Source: Thiobacillaceae bacterium (GTDB lineage: Bacteria > Pseudomonadota > Gammaproteobacteria > Burkholderiales > Thiobacillaceae). From it: a stretch of DNA of 22,561 nucleotides. The notes under the pieces are model-generated. The model searched no databases, had not been told where the DNA came from, and saw only the letters and a list, made by a program, of their open reading frames with translations. Position 1 is the first letter of the stretch. Each line of letters opens with the position of its first letter. This document shows, piece after piece, positions 7,619-15,977 of the stretch. The stretch lies in contig JAAPAA010000093.1 of NCBI GenBank assembly GCA_012274165.1, positions 1 through 22,561 on the forward strand, written 5' to 3'. The translations under genes were made by a program, and so were the position numbers.

Positions 7619-8956
7619 GTGAAAATTACGGTAATCGGCACGGGTTATGTGGGTCTGGTCACGGGAACCTGTCTGGCTGAAGTCGGCAACGAGGTGCTGT
7701 GCCTCGATCTGGATCCGAAGAAAATCGAAACATTGAAAGCCGGCGGCATCCCCATTTACGAGCCCGGGCTGGAGGACATGGTGCGCCGTAACGTCGCCGC
7801 CGGTCGACTGTCATTCACCACCAACATCGAAGAATCGGTGGCATACGGCGAGATCCAGTTCATCGCTGTCGGCACCCCTCCGGATGAAGATGGTTCGGCC
7901 GATCTGCAATACGTGGTGGCGGCCGCGCGCAATATTGGCCGCCACATGGCAGGCTACAAACTGGTGGTCGATAAATCCACCGTGCCGGTTGGCACCGCCG
8001 ACAAGGTTAAGGCCGCCTTGCAGGAAGAATTGAGCCGCCGCGGCGTGGCGCACACATTCAATGTGGCGTCCAACCCCGAGTTCCTGAAAGAGGGCGCGGC
8101 GGTGGACGACTTCATGAAGCCAGACCGCATCGTGATCGGCACCGACAGCGAGCACGCTACCGCGCTGCTGCGCCAGTTGTACGCGCCGTTCCAGCGCAAT
8201 CGCGACCGCCTCACGGTGATGGACGTCAAGAGCGCAGAGCTCACCAAGTACGCCGCTAACGCCATGCTGGCGACGCGTATTTCCTTCATGAACGAACTTG
8301 CCGTGCTGGCGGAAAAGCTCGGTGCCGACATCGAGCAGGTGCGTCATGGCATCGGTTCCGATCCGCGCATCGGCTATCACTTCCTCTACGCCGGTTGCGG
8401 TTACGGCGGCTCGTGTTTCCCCAAGGACGTCCAGGCGCTGCGCCGCACCGGCCAGGAAAACGGCATTAAGCTGCGGGTGCTTGATGCAGTGGAAGAAGCC
8501 AATGAGGCGCAGAAGCAGATTCTGGTCAACAAGTTGACCGCCCGCATGGGCAAAGACCTCAAGGGCAAACGCTTCGCCATGTGGGGTCTGGCGTTCAAGC
8601 CCAACACCGACGACATGCGGGAAGCGCCCAGCCGTAGCATGCTGGAAGCCCTGTGGGCGATGGGTGCGAGCGTGTCGGCCTACGACCCTGCGGCGATGGA
8701 AGAAACCCGGCGCATCTACGGCGGCCGTATTGATAAAAACGGTGCCGATCTGCTGCTGGTCGACAGCCCGATGGATGCGCTGAATGGCGCCGACGCGCTG
8801 CTGATCGTGACCGAATGGAAGGTGTTCCGCAGCCCCAATTTCGACACCATGAAATCTCTGCTCAAAACCCCACTGATTCTGGACGGGCGCAATCTGTATG
8901 AGCCGCAGGCCATGCGCGAAATGGGCTTCGATTACTTGCCGATCGGGCGTCAGTGA
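7619..8956 (+). CDS. ugd: UDP-glucose 6-dehydrogenase
   Basis: NAD-dependent four-electron oxidation of UDP-glucose to UDP-glucuronate, a precursor for exopolysaccharide, capsule or LPS sugars. It is 445 aa, the usual size. The Rossmann motif GTGYVGLVTGTCLAE is at residues 7-21, and the catalytic Cys266 is in GYGGSCFPKD. The C-terminal UDP-binding domain includes 'WGLAFKPNTDDMREAPS'. It starts at GTG 7619 with GGGAG a few bases upstream. Sitting after lapAB it fits a cell-envelope theme; a GDP-mannose dehydrogenase is a related alternative but the motifs favour Ugd. Confidence 0.95.
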   Translation: MKITVIGTGYVGLVTGTCLAEVGNEVLCLDLDPKKIETLKAGGIPIYEPGLEDMVRRNVAAGRLSFTTNIEESVAYGEIQFIAVGTPPDEDGSADLQYVVAAARNIGRHMAGYKLVVDKSTVPVGTADKVKAALQEELSRRGVAHTFNVASNPEFLKEGAAVDDFMKPDRIVIGTDSEHATALLRQLYAPFQRNRDRLTVMDVKSAELTKYAANAMLATRISFMNELAVLAEKLGADIEQVRHGIGSDPRIGYHFLYAGCGYGGSCFPKDVQALRRTGQENGIKLRVLDAVEEANEAQKQILVNKLTARMGKDLKGKRFAMWGLAFKPNTDDMREAPSRSMLEALWAMGASVSAYDPAAMEETRRIYGGRIDKNGADLLLVDSPMDALNGADALLIVTEWKVFRSPNFDTMKSLLKTPLILDGRNLYEPQAMREMGFDYLPIGRQ

Positions 8957-9008
8957 TGCGTTGCGTTATGGGAAATTGCCCTGTTGGACGGAAGCGGACA
9001 CCACACAC

Positions 9009-9902
9009 ATGAATGCGTTTAAATCCATCGAAGACACTGTCGGCAACACGCCGCTGGTTCGCCTGAAACGCATGCCCGGCGTCACCAGCAATGTCGTCCT
9101 CGTCAAGCTCGAAGGCAATAACCCGGCGGGTTCGGTAAAAGACCGCCCGGCGCTGGCGATGATCGACGCCGCCCAGGCGCGCGGCGACATCAAGCCGGGC
9201 GACACCCTGATCGAGGCGACCAGCGGCAACACCGGCATTGCGCTGGCGATGGCAGCGGCGATGCGCGGCTACAAGATGATCCTTATCATGCCCGAGCATT
9301 TGTCGATTGAGCGGCGGCAGACCATGCGTGCGTTCGGCGCCGAGCTGCAACTGGTGGGCAAGGAAGCGGGCATGGAAGGGGCGCGTGATCTGGCGGTGGC
9401 AATGGAGAAGCAGGGCATCGGCAAAATCCTCGACCAGTTTTCCAACCCCGACAATCCCAACGCCCACTACCACACCACCGGCCCGGAAATCTGGCGCGAC
9501 ACGGGCGGCAAAATTACCCACTTCGTTTCCAGCATGGGCACGACCGGAACCATCATGGGCTGCTCGCGCTATCTCAAGGAACAAAACCCCGCGATCCAGA
9601 TCGTTGGTGTGCAGCCCAACGAGGGTGCGCAGATTCCCGGTATCCGAAAATGGTCCGATGAATACGTGCCCGCTATTTGCGATTACGACCGCGTTGACCG
9701 CATGATTTATGTCGGACAGTACGACGCTGAAGAAACCACCCGGCGGCTGGCGCGCGAAGAAGGGATTTTTGCGGGTATTTCATCTGGTGGTGCGCTATGG
9801 GCTGCGTTGAAGCTGTCGAAAGAAGTCGAAAACGCTGTCATCGTTTCCATCGTGTGTGACCGCGGCGACCGCTATTTGTCGACCGGCGTCTTTCCGGCCT
9901 GA
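9009..9902 (+). CDS. cysM: Cysteine synthase B (O-acetylserine/thiosulfate sulfhydrylase)
   Basis: PLP enzyme that makes cysteine from O-acetylserine with sulfide, or S-sulfocysteine with thiosulfate. It is 297 aa, short like CysM rather than CysK. The PLP lysine is Lys44 in NNPAGSVKDR, the substrate loop TSGNTGIAL is near residues 71-79, and the phosphate-binding glycine loop is GTTGTIMG. The opening 'IEDTVGNTPLVRLKRM' and the 'FDQFSNPDN-H' type segment are CysM-like. ATG 9009 begins the canonical N-terminus; the open frame runs further upstream into ugd but that part is not homologous. No strong ribosome binding site is seen. The stop shares one base with the radA start, a pairing known in betaproteobacteria. 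Confidence 0.94.
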   Translation: MNAFKSIEDTVGNTPLVRLKRMPGVTSNVVLVKLEGNNPAGSVKDRPALAMIDAAQARGDIKPGDTLIEATSGNTGIALAMAAAMRGYKMILIMPEHLSIERRQTMRAFGAELQLVGKEAGMEGARDLAVAMEKQGIGKILDQFSNPDNPNAHYHTTGPEIWRDTGGKITHFVSSMGTTGTIMGCSRYLKEQNPAIQIVGVQPNEGAQIPGIRKWSDEYVPAICDYDRVDRMIYVGQYDAEETTRRLAREEGIFAGISSGGALWAALKLSKEVENAVIVSIVCDRGDRYLSTGVFPA

Positions 9903-11257
9903 TGGCTAAAACAAAGACGATCTACACCTGTACCGAATGCGGCGGTCAGTCGCCCAAGTGGCAGGGGCAGTGCCCGGCCTGCAATGCCTGGAACACCCTG
10001 GTCGAAACCATTGCCGAATCGGCCAAGCCGCGCTACCAGTCGCTAGCAGCGACGAGCCGGGTGCAGATGCTGCACGAGGTGGAAGGAACAGAAGAATCGC
10101 GCATTGCCACCGACATCGCCGAGCTCGACCGGGTGCTCGGCGGCGGGCTGGTGCAGGGCGGGGTGGTGTTGATTGGCGGCGACCCCGGCATCGGCAAATC
10201 GACGCTGTTGTTGCAGGCGCTGGCCGAGCTGTCCACGCGGATGAACACCTTGTATGTGAGCGGTGAAGAGTCCGCCCGCCAGGTGGCGCTGCGTGCGCGG
10301 CGGCTGAGCCTGCCCGAGGCGAATTTGCCGGTGCTGCCGGAAATCAGGCTGGAGGCGATTCTGGCGCAACTGGCCGTGGCGCAACCCGTCGTCGCGGTGA
10401 TCGACTCCATTCAGACCATGTATTCCGAAGCGCTGACCTCGGCCCCCGGCTCGGTGGCGCAGGTGCGCGAATGCGCGGCGCAGCTGACGCGCTACGCCAA
10501 GCAGAGCGGTACCGCGATCATTCTGGTCGGCCATGTCACCAAGGAAGGCGCGATTGCCGGTCCGCGCGTGCTCGAACATATCGTCGACACCGTGCTGTAT
10601 TTCGAGGGCGATACCGGGTCGAGTTTCCGGCTGGTGCGCGCGATCAAGAACCGCTTCGGCGCGGTCAATGAAATCGGCGTGTTCGCGATGACCGAAAAGG
10701 GCTTGAAGGGCGTCTCCAATCCATCGGCAATTTTCCTGTCGCGCCATGGCGAACCGGTGCCGGGTTCGTGCGTGCTGGTCACCCAGGAAGGCACGCGCCC
10801 GCTGCTGGTCGAGATCCAGGCGCTGGTTGACAGCAGCCATGCGCCCAACCCGCGCCGTTTGAGCGTGGGCCTGGAGCAGAACCGGCTCGCCATGTTGCTC
10901 GCCGTGCTGCACCGTCACGCGGGTATTGCGTGCTTCGATCAGGATGTGTTCGTCAATGCCGTGGGCGGGGTGAAGATCAGCGAACCGGCAGCCGACCTCG
11001 CCGTGCTGGCCGCGATCGTGTCCTCATTGCGCAGTCAGCCCCTGCCCGACAAACTGGTGATGTTTGGCGAAGTGGGCCTCGCGGGTGAAATTCGCCCGGT
11101 GCAGCGCGGCCAGGAACGTCTGAAGGAAGCCGCCAAGCTTGGCTTTACCCAGGCCATTATCCCGACCGCCAACCAGCCCAAGCAGAAAATCGCCGGCATG
11201 GAAATTCATGCAGTGAACCGGCTGGATGAGGCTATTGGGTTGTTCAGGGCAAGCTGA
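9902..11257 (+). CDS. radA: DNA repair protein RadA (Sms)
   Basis: RecA-like ATPase that drives branch migration of recombination intermediates. It is 451 aa, full length. The N-terminal zinc finger has Cys 10, 13, 24 and 27 (CTEC...CPAC). Walker A GDPGIGKST is at residues 93-101, the RadA-specific KNRFG motif at 249-253, and the C-terminal third is the Lon-protease-like (non-peptidase) domain with 'GGVKISEPAADLAVLAAIVSS'. The start overlaps the cysM stop (TGATG). No intrinsic terminator is visible after it. Confidence 0.97.
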   Translation: MAKTKTIYTCTECGGQSPKWQGQCPACNAWNTLVETIAESAKPRYQSLAATSRVQMLHEVEGTEESRIATDIAELDRVLGGGLVQGGVVLIGGDPGIGKSTLLLQALAELSTRMNTLYVSGEESARQVALRARRLSLPEANLPVLPEIRLEAILAQLAVAQPVVAVIDSIQTMYSEALTSAPGSVAQVRECAAQLTRYAKQSGTAIILVGHVTKEGAIAGPRVLEHIVDTVLYFEGDTGSSFRLVRAIKNRFGAVNEIGVFAMTEKGLKGVSNPSAIFLSRHGEPVPGSCVLVTQEGTRPLLVEIQALVDSSHAPNPRRLSVGLEQNRLAMLLAVLHRHAGIACFDQDVFVNAVGGVKISEPAADLAVLAAIVSSLRSQPLPDKLVMFGEVGLAGEIRPVQRGQERLKEAAKLGFTQAIIPTANQPKQKIAGMEIHAVNRLDEAIGLFRAS

Positions 11258-11422
11258 AGGTTCGGAGACTCCGGGATCTGCCTGGAGAAGTTCAGACCTG
11301 GCCTGGCAGCATGAGTCGGATTGTCCTTGCTGTTTGCTGATACCCAGGTTACTCGGAACCCTCCCTATACGACCTCTTCAAACATGATTCGCGTATGAAG
11401 ATGCAGGCTCAATGCAGCGCTC

Positions 11423-11452
11423 TTGATGGAATTGATAAGTCGCCAATATAAT
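11423..11452 (+). promoter_or_regulatory. Promoter of the marR-emrAB efflux cassette
   Basis: A -35-like TTGATG (11423-11428) and a perfect -10 TATAAT (11447-11452) are separated by 18 nt, which would start transcription near 11459, about 24 nt before the marR ATG. The surrounding DNA is AT-rich compared with the window. It lies in the 225-nt gap after radA, the rest of which (11258-11420) shows no gene or terminator that I can support. Confidence 0.75.
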
Positions 11453-11473
11453 AAGCTTTGCTTACTAATATTG
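11444..11473 (+). promoter_or_regulatory. Probable MarR operator (imperfect palindrome)
   Basis: Left arm CAATATAATAAGC (11444-11456) and right arm GCTTACTAATATTG (11460-11473) are reverse complements except for a small change in the middle (AA versus TAG), around a 3-nt centre. It covers the -10 and the predicted +1 of the marR promoter. MarR dimers bind such dyads, usually at their own promoter, so autorepression of marR-emrAB is the natural reading, though binding is inferred. Confidence 0.65.
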
Positions 11474-11482
11474 CGGTGACCC

Positions 11483-11911
11483 ATGACATTGCAACAAGAC
11501 AGTCTCGGCTTTCTGTTGGCTGATGTGTCCCGCCTGATGCGTCGGGCTTTTCAGCAACGATTAAAGGGAAGCTCCCTCACACTGGCGCAGGCGCGCGCGC
11601 TCGTTTATGTCTCTCGCCATGAGGGCGTTCGTCAGGTCGATTTGGCGGACATGCTGGAAGTCCAGCCGATTACGCTTGCCCGCTTGATCGATCAACTCAT
11701 GGATTCACGTTTGGTCGAACGCCGCCCTGATCCCAAGGATCGGCGGGCCTATCGGGTGTTTCTGACACCTGCTTCCGATCCCCATCTGGCCGCAATCGAG
11801 CAAGTCGCAGCGGAGATCCGAGCGGCCGCCCTGCACGATCTGGACAAGCAGCAAGCCGCCACGCTCCTCCTCGCCCTGCGCAAAATGCGCGATAACCTGG
11901 CTTCGCGCTAG
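11483..11911 (+). CDS. MarR-family transcriptional regulator of the efflux cassette
   Basis: A 142-aa winged-helix repressor. The DNA-binding core runs from about residue 32 (LTLAQARALVYVSRHEG) through the helix-turn-helix 'VRQVDLADMLEVQPITLARLIDQL', with recognition helix near residues 61-72, and the wing 'RRPDPKDRRAYRVFLT' has the MarR-type D-x-R-x-x-R/Y signature. N- and C-terminal helices would form the dimer interface. It precedes emrA/emrB on the same strand, like EmrR (MprA) in E. coli, and its promoter carries a palindrome suited to autoregulation. The inducing ligand cannot be told from sequence; aromatic acids or uncouplers are typical for EmrR-type proteins. Confidence 0.9.
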   Translation: MTLQQDSLGFLLADVSRLMRRAFQQRLKGSSLTLAQARALVYVSRHEGVRQVDLADMLEVQPITLARLIDQLMDSRLVERRPDPKDRRAYRVFLTPASDPHLAAIEQVAAEIRAAALHDLDKQQAATLLLALRKMRDNLASR

Positions 11912-11951
11912 CCGCCCCTTAGCTGAACCATATTCCCGGAGTTTCACGTTC

Positions 11952-13031
11952 ATGAGTCATGTGCCAGCCAGCGACGCGCCATCTATTGCCGAGGTCACGC
12001 ATGCGCCGAAGCGCCGCCAGAAACGACTGATCCTGCTTGTCGTGGTGCCGCTGATCGTCGCACTCGCCATCGGGGTCGTTTACATCAGGGGCGGCCGCTT
12101 CGTCGAAACCGACAACGCCTACGTCAAGGCCGAGATGGTGCCAGTCAGTGCCGAAGTGTCCGGGATGATCAAGCAGGTACTGGTCCGGGAAAACCAGTCT
12201 GTCGCTGCGGGTCAGCCGCTGTTCAGGATCGACCCGGCGCCATTCCAGGTGGCTGTCGCCAAAGCCGAAGCCAGGCTGGCGCAGGTGCGTGTCGATCTTG
12301 CGGCGACGAAGGCGGAGTTTCGCGAAAAACAGGCCGAAATTTCTCTGGCAGAAACCCGCTACACCTTTGCGCGCAAAGAACAGCAGCGACAGGCCGATCT
12401 GGTGGCCAGGCAGTTTATTTCGCCTTCCCGGTTCGACGACGCGAAGCAAGCCACCGACCTCGCCGGGCAACAAATCGGCACGCTGAATCAGGATCTGAAA
12501 CGCATTGCGGAAACCCTGGGCGGCAGCGCCGATACCCCAGTCGAGCGTCATCCGGCGTATCTCGCCGCGCTGGCCGAACTCGATCAGGCAAAGCTCGATC
12601 AGGCGCGCGTCGAAGTACACGCTTCGCTGCCGGGCACCGTGAGCAGGCCACCGCAGCCGGGGCAGTTCGCTGCCGCTGGCGCGACGGCGATGGCCTTGGT
12701 GGTGAGCGGCCATACGTGGATCGAGGCCAATTTCACCGAAACTGATCTCACCTACGTTCATCCGGGACAGCCGGTCACGATTCATATCGATACCTACCCC
12801 GACGCCAAATGGAGCGGCACGGTGGACAGCCTGAGTCCGGCCACCGGTGCAGAGTTTTCGGTGATCCCCGCGCAGAACGCCACCGGCAACTGGGTCAAGA
12901 TTGCGCAGCGCGTGCCGGTGCGGATCAAACTCGACGCCGCGTCGAATCAGCCGCAGTTGCGCGCGGGCCTGAGCGCGGTAGTCGAGATCGACACCGGCCA
13001 TCGCCGCCGCTTGTTCGGATCCACGCTCTGA
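11952..13031 (+). CDS. HlyD/EmrA-family membrane fusion protein
   Basis: Periplasmic adaptor subunit of an MFS tripartite efflux pump (359 aa). It has a cytoplasmic basic start (KRRQKR), one membrane anchor near residues 24-47, the biotinyl-lipoyl half-motif 'VSAEVSGMIKQVLVRENQSVAAGQPLFRID', a long alpha-helical hairpin (about 95-190) and a beta-barrel region with 'TDLTYVHPGQPVTIHIDTYPD', which is close to EmrA/VceA proteins. GGAG at 11938-11941 supports ATG 11952. It lies 40 nt after marR and directly before the MFS gene, so the three are likely one operon. No outer-membrane factor gene is in the window, so a TolC-like channel would have to be encoded elsewhere. Confidence 0.92.
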   Translation: MSHVPASDAPSIAEVTHAPKRRQKRLILLVVVPLIVALAIGVVYIRGGRFVETDNAYVKAEMVPVSAEVSGMIKQVLVRENQSVAAGQPLFRIDPAPFQVAVAKAEARLAQVRVDLAATKAEFREKQAEISLAETRYTFARKEQQRQADLVARQFISPSRFDDAKQATDLAGQQIGTLNQDLKRIAETLGGSADTPVERHPAYLAALAELDQAKLDQARVEVHASLPGTVSRPPQPGQFAAAGATAMALVVSGHTWIEANFTETDLTYVHPGQPVTIHIDTYPDAKWSGTVDSLSPATGAEFSVIPAQNATGNWVKIAQRVPVRIKLDAASNQPQLRAGLSAVVEIDTGHRRRLFGSTL

Positions 13032-13040
13032 GCCGTGCGC

Positions 13041-14588
13041 ATGAGTGCGTCCGCAACCGCTCCCCAGCCGGCAAGCGCCAAGCGTATCTGGGTCGCTATG
13101 TCGGTGATGCTCGCGACCATCATGCAGGCGCTCGACACCACCATCGCCAATGTCGCCTTGCCGCACATGCAGGGTGCGATGGGCGCGACTCAGGATCAGA
13201 TTTCCTGGGTGCTCACGTCTTATATCGTGGCGGCGGCCATCTTCATGCCACTGACCGGATTTCTGACCGCGCGCTGGGGGCGCAAGCGCGTTTTCATGTG
13301 GGCGGTCGTCGGCTTCACGCTGGCATCGATGCTCTGCGGCGCCGCGCAAAGCTTGCCCGAGATCGTGTTGTTCCGCTTGCTGCAGGGCATTTTCGGCGCG
13401 AGTCTCGTGCCCTTGTCGCAGGCTGTCCTGCTGGACACCTATCCACCCGAAAAACACGGAGCGGCGATGGCGATGTGGGGTGTGGGCGTGATGGTAGGGC
13501 CAATCCTCGGACCCACACTTGGCGGCTGGCTGACCGAGTATTACAACTGGCGCTGGGTGTTTTACATCAACTTGCCGTTTGGCGTGCTGGCCTGGCTCGG
13601 GCTCGCTGCCTTCGTGCGCGAAACTCCCATCGACCGCTCGCGGCGGTTCGATCTGCTCGGCTTCGCCCTGCTGAGCCTGGGCATTGGCGCGCTGCAAATG
13701 ATGCTGGATCGCGGGCAATCGCTCGCCTGGTTCGCCAACCCGGAGATCATGATCGAAGCGCTGCTCGCAGGGCTGGCGCTGTATCTGTTTGTTGCCCATA
13801 TCTTCACTCACGACCAGCCGTTCATCGAACCGGCCCTATTCAGGGATCGCAACTTCAGCGTCGGCTTACTGATGATCTTCATCGTCGGGATCATCCTGCT
13901 CGCCACCATGGCCTTGCTGCCACCGTTCATGCAAAGCCTGCTGGGATTCCCGGTGATCGATGTCGGTTATCTGCTGGCGCCGCGCGGCGTGGGTACCATG
14001 ATTGCGATGATGATGGTAGGCAAACTGTCGGGCCGCGTGGACGTCCGTTACATGATTTTCCTCGGCCTCATGCTGACCAGCCTGTCGCTATGGCAAATGA
14101 CCCTGTTCAATGCGAACACCGATGGCTGGGACATCGTGCGCACTGGCGTCATGCAGGGATTTGGCCTCGGATTCATCTTCGTGCCGCTGTCCACCATCAC
14201 CTTCGCTTCACTGGCGGCGCGCTATCGCAACGAGGGCACGGCACTGTTCAGCCTGATGCGCAACATCGGCAGCAGCATCGGGATCTCGGTAGTCATGACC
14301 TATCTGGCGCAGCGCACACAGGCCAATCACGCAGCGTTCGCCGACTACATCAACCCGTTCAGTCTTGCGCTGAGGCAAGCCACCGAAGCCGGCGCCTACA
14401 ACCTGACCACGCCGCAGGGGCTTGCGGCAATCAACGGCGAGGTGACGCGGCAAGCCGCCATGCTGGCTTATCTGCAAGACTTCAGGCTGATGATGTGGGT
14501 CACGCTGATCGCGATCCCGTTGCTTATGCTGCTGCGGATGCCGGCCAAGCGGGCAGTTGCGAGCGGGGCGCATGCGGCAATCGACTGA
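13041..14588 (+). CDS. EmrB/QacA-type (DHA2) MFS drug efflux transporter
   Basis: Proton-driven inner-membrane exporter of 515 aa, with about 14 hydrophobic segments expected for the DHA2 family. The first helix carries the family motif 'LDTTIANVALPHM'. Motif A is LTARWGRKRVF, and motif C is in the fifth helix, 'GVMVGPILGPTLGGWL', followed by the hallmark 'YNWRWVFYINLPFG'. ATG 13041 is preferred; an in-frame GTG lies two codons earlier, and neither has a clear ribosome binding site, so coupling to the membrane fusion gene ten bases upstream is likely. Substrates are unknown. No terminator is seen between it and the convergent rsbS-like gene. Confidence 0.93.
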   Translation: MSASATAPQPASAKRIWVAMSVMLATIMQALDTTIANVALPHMQGAMGATQDQISWVLTSYIVAAAIFMPLTGFLTARWGRKRVFMWAVVGFTLASMLCGAAQSLPEIVLFRLLQGIFGASLVPLSQAVLLDTYPPEKHGAAMAMWGVGVMVGPILGPTLGGWLTEYYNWRWVFYINLPFGVLAWLGLAAFVRETPIDRSRRFDLLGFALLSLGIGALQMMLDRGQSLAWFANPEIMIEALLAGLALYLFVAHIFTHDQPFIEPALFRDRNFSVGLLMIFIVGIILLATMALLPPFMQSLLGFPVIDVGYLLAPRGVGTMIAMMMVGKLSGRVDVRYMIFLGLMLTSLSLWQMTLFNANTDGWDIVRTGVMQGFGLGFIFVPLSTITFASLAARYRNEGTALFSLMRNIGSSIGISVVMTYLAQRTQANHAAFADYINPFSLALRQATEAGAYNLTTPQGLAAINGEVTRQAAMLAYLQDFRLMMWVTLIAIPLLMLLRMPAKRAVASGAHAAID

Positions 14589-14668
14589 GCGAAGCGCGGT
14601 TGGACACTGTGCGCGCCCATGCCCGAATGACTGCCCAAACGCTTACGATGCAATCGGAGGAGGTGCGC

Positions 14669-14707
14669 ATGTTCCAGACCATTGTTTTTGCACACCGGAT
14701 CCTTTAA
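14669..14707 (+). pseudogene. Broken 5' end of a universal stress protein gene (12 codons) or a tiny leader ORF
   Basis: GGAGGAGGT just upstream (about 14656-14664) is the strongest ribosome binding site in the window, set 4 nt before ATG 14669. The frame encodes MFQTIVFAHRIL and stops. The first nine residues look like the opening strand of UspA-family proteins (M-F/Y-x-T-I-x-x-A), which normally continue with D-G-S; here the similarity ends after His. The simplest reading is a usp gene cut off by a rearrangement at about 14695, where the stressosome operon begins on the other strand. A translated micro-ORF or chance are alternatives. Confidence 0.35.
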
Positions 14708-14713
14708 CCCAAA

Positions 14714-15067
14714 TCAGGGCAGGTTGCGCGCGCGATTCACGTCCAGCGCGCAACTGAAGGGTGGGTTGTCCTTCATCGTCAGGGCAAGCGCATAGGCTGT
14801 AGCGGGCCGCATATTGACCAGCACCATGTCGATGCCCGATATGCGGCACATGGATGCCAGGTTCTCCAGCCAGGCGTAATACAGATTGTCGATGACAGGC
14901 ACGTTTTTAAGATCGTAGAGCAGGCGCCGAGCGCGCATCTGTTGCAGCGTTCCCGTCAGGGGAACGAGATAGGCATCCGGTTCTCCGGGATCCAGCGCCT
15001 CGGCCGGTTCCAGCAAGACATTGCCGTCACCGATCGGCGTCAGATGCATGCCCTGAAGAATGGCCAT
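14714..15067 (-). CDS. RsbS-like STAS-domain protein of a stressosome
   Basis: A 117-aa single STAS-domain protein, last gene of the operon. In B. subtilis, RsbS and RsbR proteins form the stressosome shell that holds RsbT; phosphorylation of RsbS Ser59 releases RsbT. The core here, 'LLYDLKNVPVIDNLYYAW' followed by 'GIDMVLVNMRPATAYAL', aligns with RsbS 'DMIDSF...' and 'GAKVVLTGIQPAVAV', but the phospho-acceptor Ser is Asn61. ATG at 15067 has AGGAG (15077-15081) 9 nt upstream and lies 22 nt after the rsbR-like stop. Assignment rests on size, fold pattern and position next to RsbR and RsbT homologues. Loss of the serine means it may act as a permanently altered shell subunit, which is inference. 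Confidence 0.75.
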   Translation of the reverse strand: MAILQGMHLTPIGDGNVLLEPAEALDPGEPDAYLVPLTGTLQQMRARRLLYDLKNVPVIDNLYYAWLENLASMCRISGIDMVLVNMRPATAYALALTMKDNPPFSCALDVNRARNLP

Positions 15068-15089
15068 GAGTCAGCGCTCCTGATGGCGG

Positions 15090-15977
15090 TTAGCGTCGTT
15101 GCCCATCAGCGGCATTGACCGTGATGCCCAGCATGGAAAAGGCTTCCTTGAGGCCATCCGACAGGGTTGCACGGGTCGATACCAACGACAAATCGATATT
15201 GAGGCTGGTGATTGCGCGTGCGATTTCGGGACGGATGCCGGTCAGGATGGCCTTGGCGCCCATCAGGCCGACTGCGCGAATCATCTGGATCATGTGATGC
15301 GAGACCTGCGAATCGATCGCCTGCACCCCCGTGACGTCAATCACCACGACCTTGGCGCGTTCCTTCTCGATCCGCTCGAGCATGTTCTCCATCACGGACA
15401 TGGTGCGTGAGGAATCGAGCGTGCCGATGATGGGCAGGGTCAGCACGCCATCCCAGATTTCGGTGATCGGGGTCGAGGTGTGCTTGAGTTCTTCCTGCTG
15501 GGCCTGGATGGTGCGTTCTTTCTCGGCGAGATAGACGTGGAACACATCGAGAATGATGTCGTTGAATACCGAGGCAAGCAGCAGCAGGATGGCGCGCGTC
15601 TGCTTGAAATCGAGCCGGCTGTCGACCTCGAGGTTATTGAGGAAGACATCCTGCATGAAGTGGATGAAGCGCACGAACTCTTCCATGTTGCCGCCGCGGA
15701 TCTGGATCTGCTGCGAGAAATTGCTGAAGAACTGGCGCAGCGCCTTGTGTTCGCTGCTGCGCCGGTCCACCTTCTCGCCAGCTTGCAGCAACAGGACGAA
15801 CAGTTCGAGGAATTCGAGGCTGTAGTCGTTGATCTCATCCATGGTGAGCAGATTGCCCTGGCCAAAGATGCTCTGGCCGCGCTGCTCGATGTCCTGCGAG
15901 ATCGTGGCAACCTTGGTCATCATCTGCTCGATGAGCAGCTGGTTGGTGCTCTGTGTTGGTTTAGCGATTCTTGCCAC
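15090..15977 (-). CDS. RsbR-like stressosome scaffold/sensor (helical N-domain + STAS)
   Basis: A 295-aa protein. Residues about 15-150 form an all-helical putative sensor domain, followed by a linker helix (AEKERTIQAQQEELK) and a C-terminal STAS domain from about 168 that opens with 'STPITEIWDGVLTLPIIGTLD', highly typical of RsbR. The two RsbT target sites of B. subtilis RsbRA (Thr171 and Thr205, 34 apart) correspond to Ser189 (GTLDSSR) and Ser223 (AIDSQVSHH), also 34 apart, so both can be phosphorylated. The start is GTG 15977 with an ideal AAAGGAG six bases upstream, overlapping the end of the kinase gene by 17 nt. What the N-domain senses is unknown; no haem or flavin motif is obvious. 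Confidence 0.88.
   Translation of the reverse strand: MARIAKPTQSTNQLLIEQMMTKVATISQDIEQRGQSIFGQGNLLTMDEINDYSLEFLELFVLLLQAGEKVDRRSSEHKALRQFFSNFSQQIQIRGGNMEEFVRFIHFMQDVFLNNLEVDSRLDFKQTRAILLLLASVFNDIILDVFHVYLAEKERTIQAQQEELKHTSTPITEIWDGVLTLPIIGTLDSSRTMSVMENMLERIEKERAKVVVIDVTGVQAIDSQVSHHMIQMIRAVGLMGAKAILTGIRPEIARAITSLNIDLSLVSTRATLSDGLKEAFSMLGITVNAADGQRR

Noticed and set aside
11258..11422. Terminator after radA (CGGAG-A-CTCCG near the start of the gap)
   Set aside because: The stem would have a one-base loop and no T-tract, so it cannot act as a normal intrinsic terminator.
11919..13811. 630-codon - strand open frame opposite emrA/emrB
   Set aside because: GC-rich antisense shadow with His/Arg/Gln-rich low-complexity composition and no ribosome binding site.
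12809..14707. 632-codon + strand open frame across the emrA/emrB genes
   Set aside because: It is an alternate frame of real efflux genes, is Arg/His-rich without domains, and only its last 12 codons (after the strong ribosome binding site) are treated separately.
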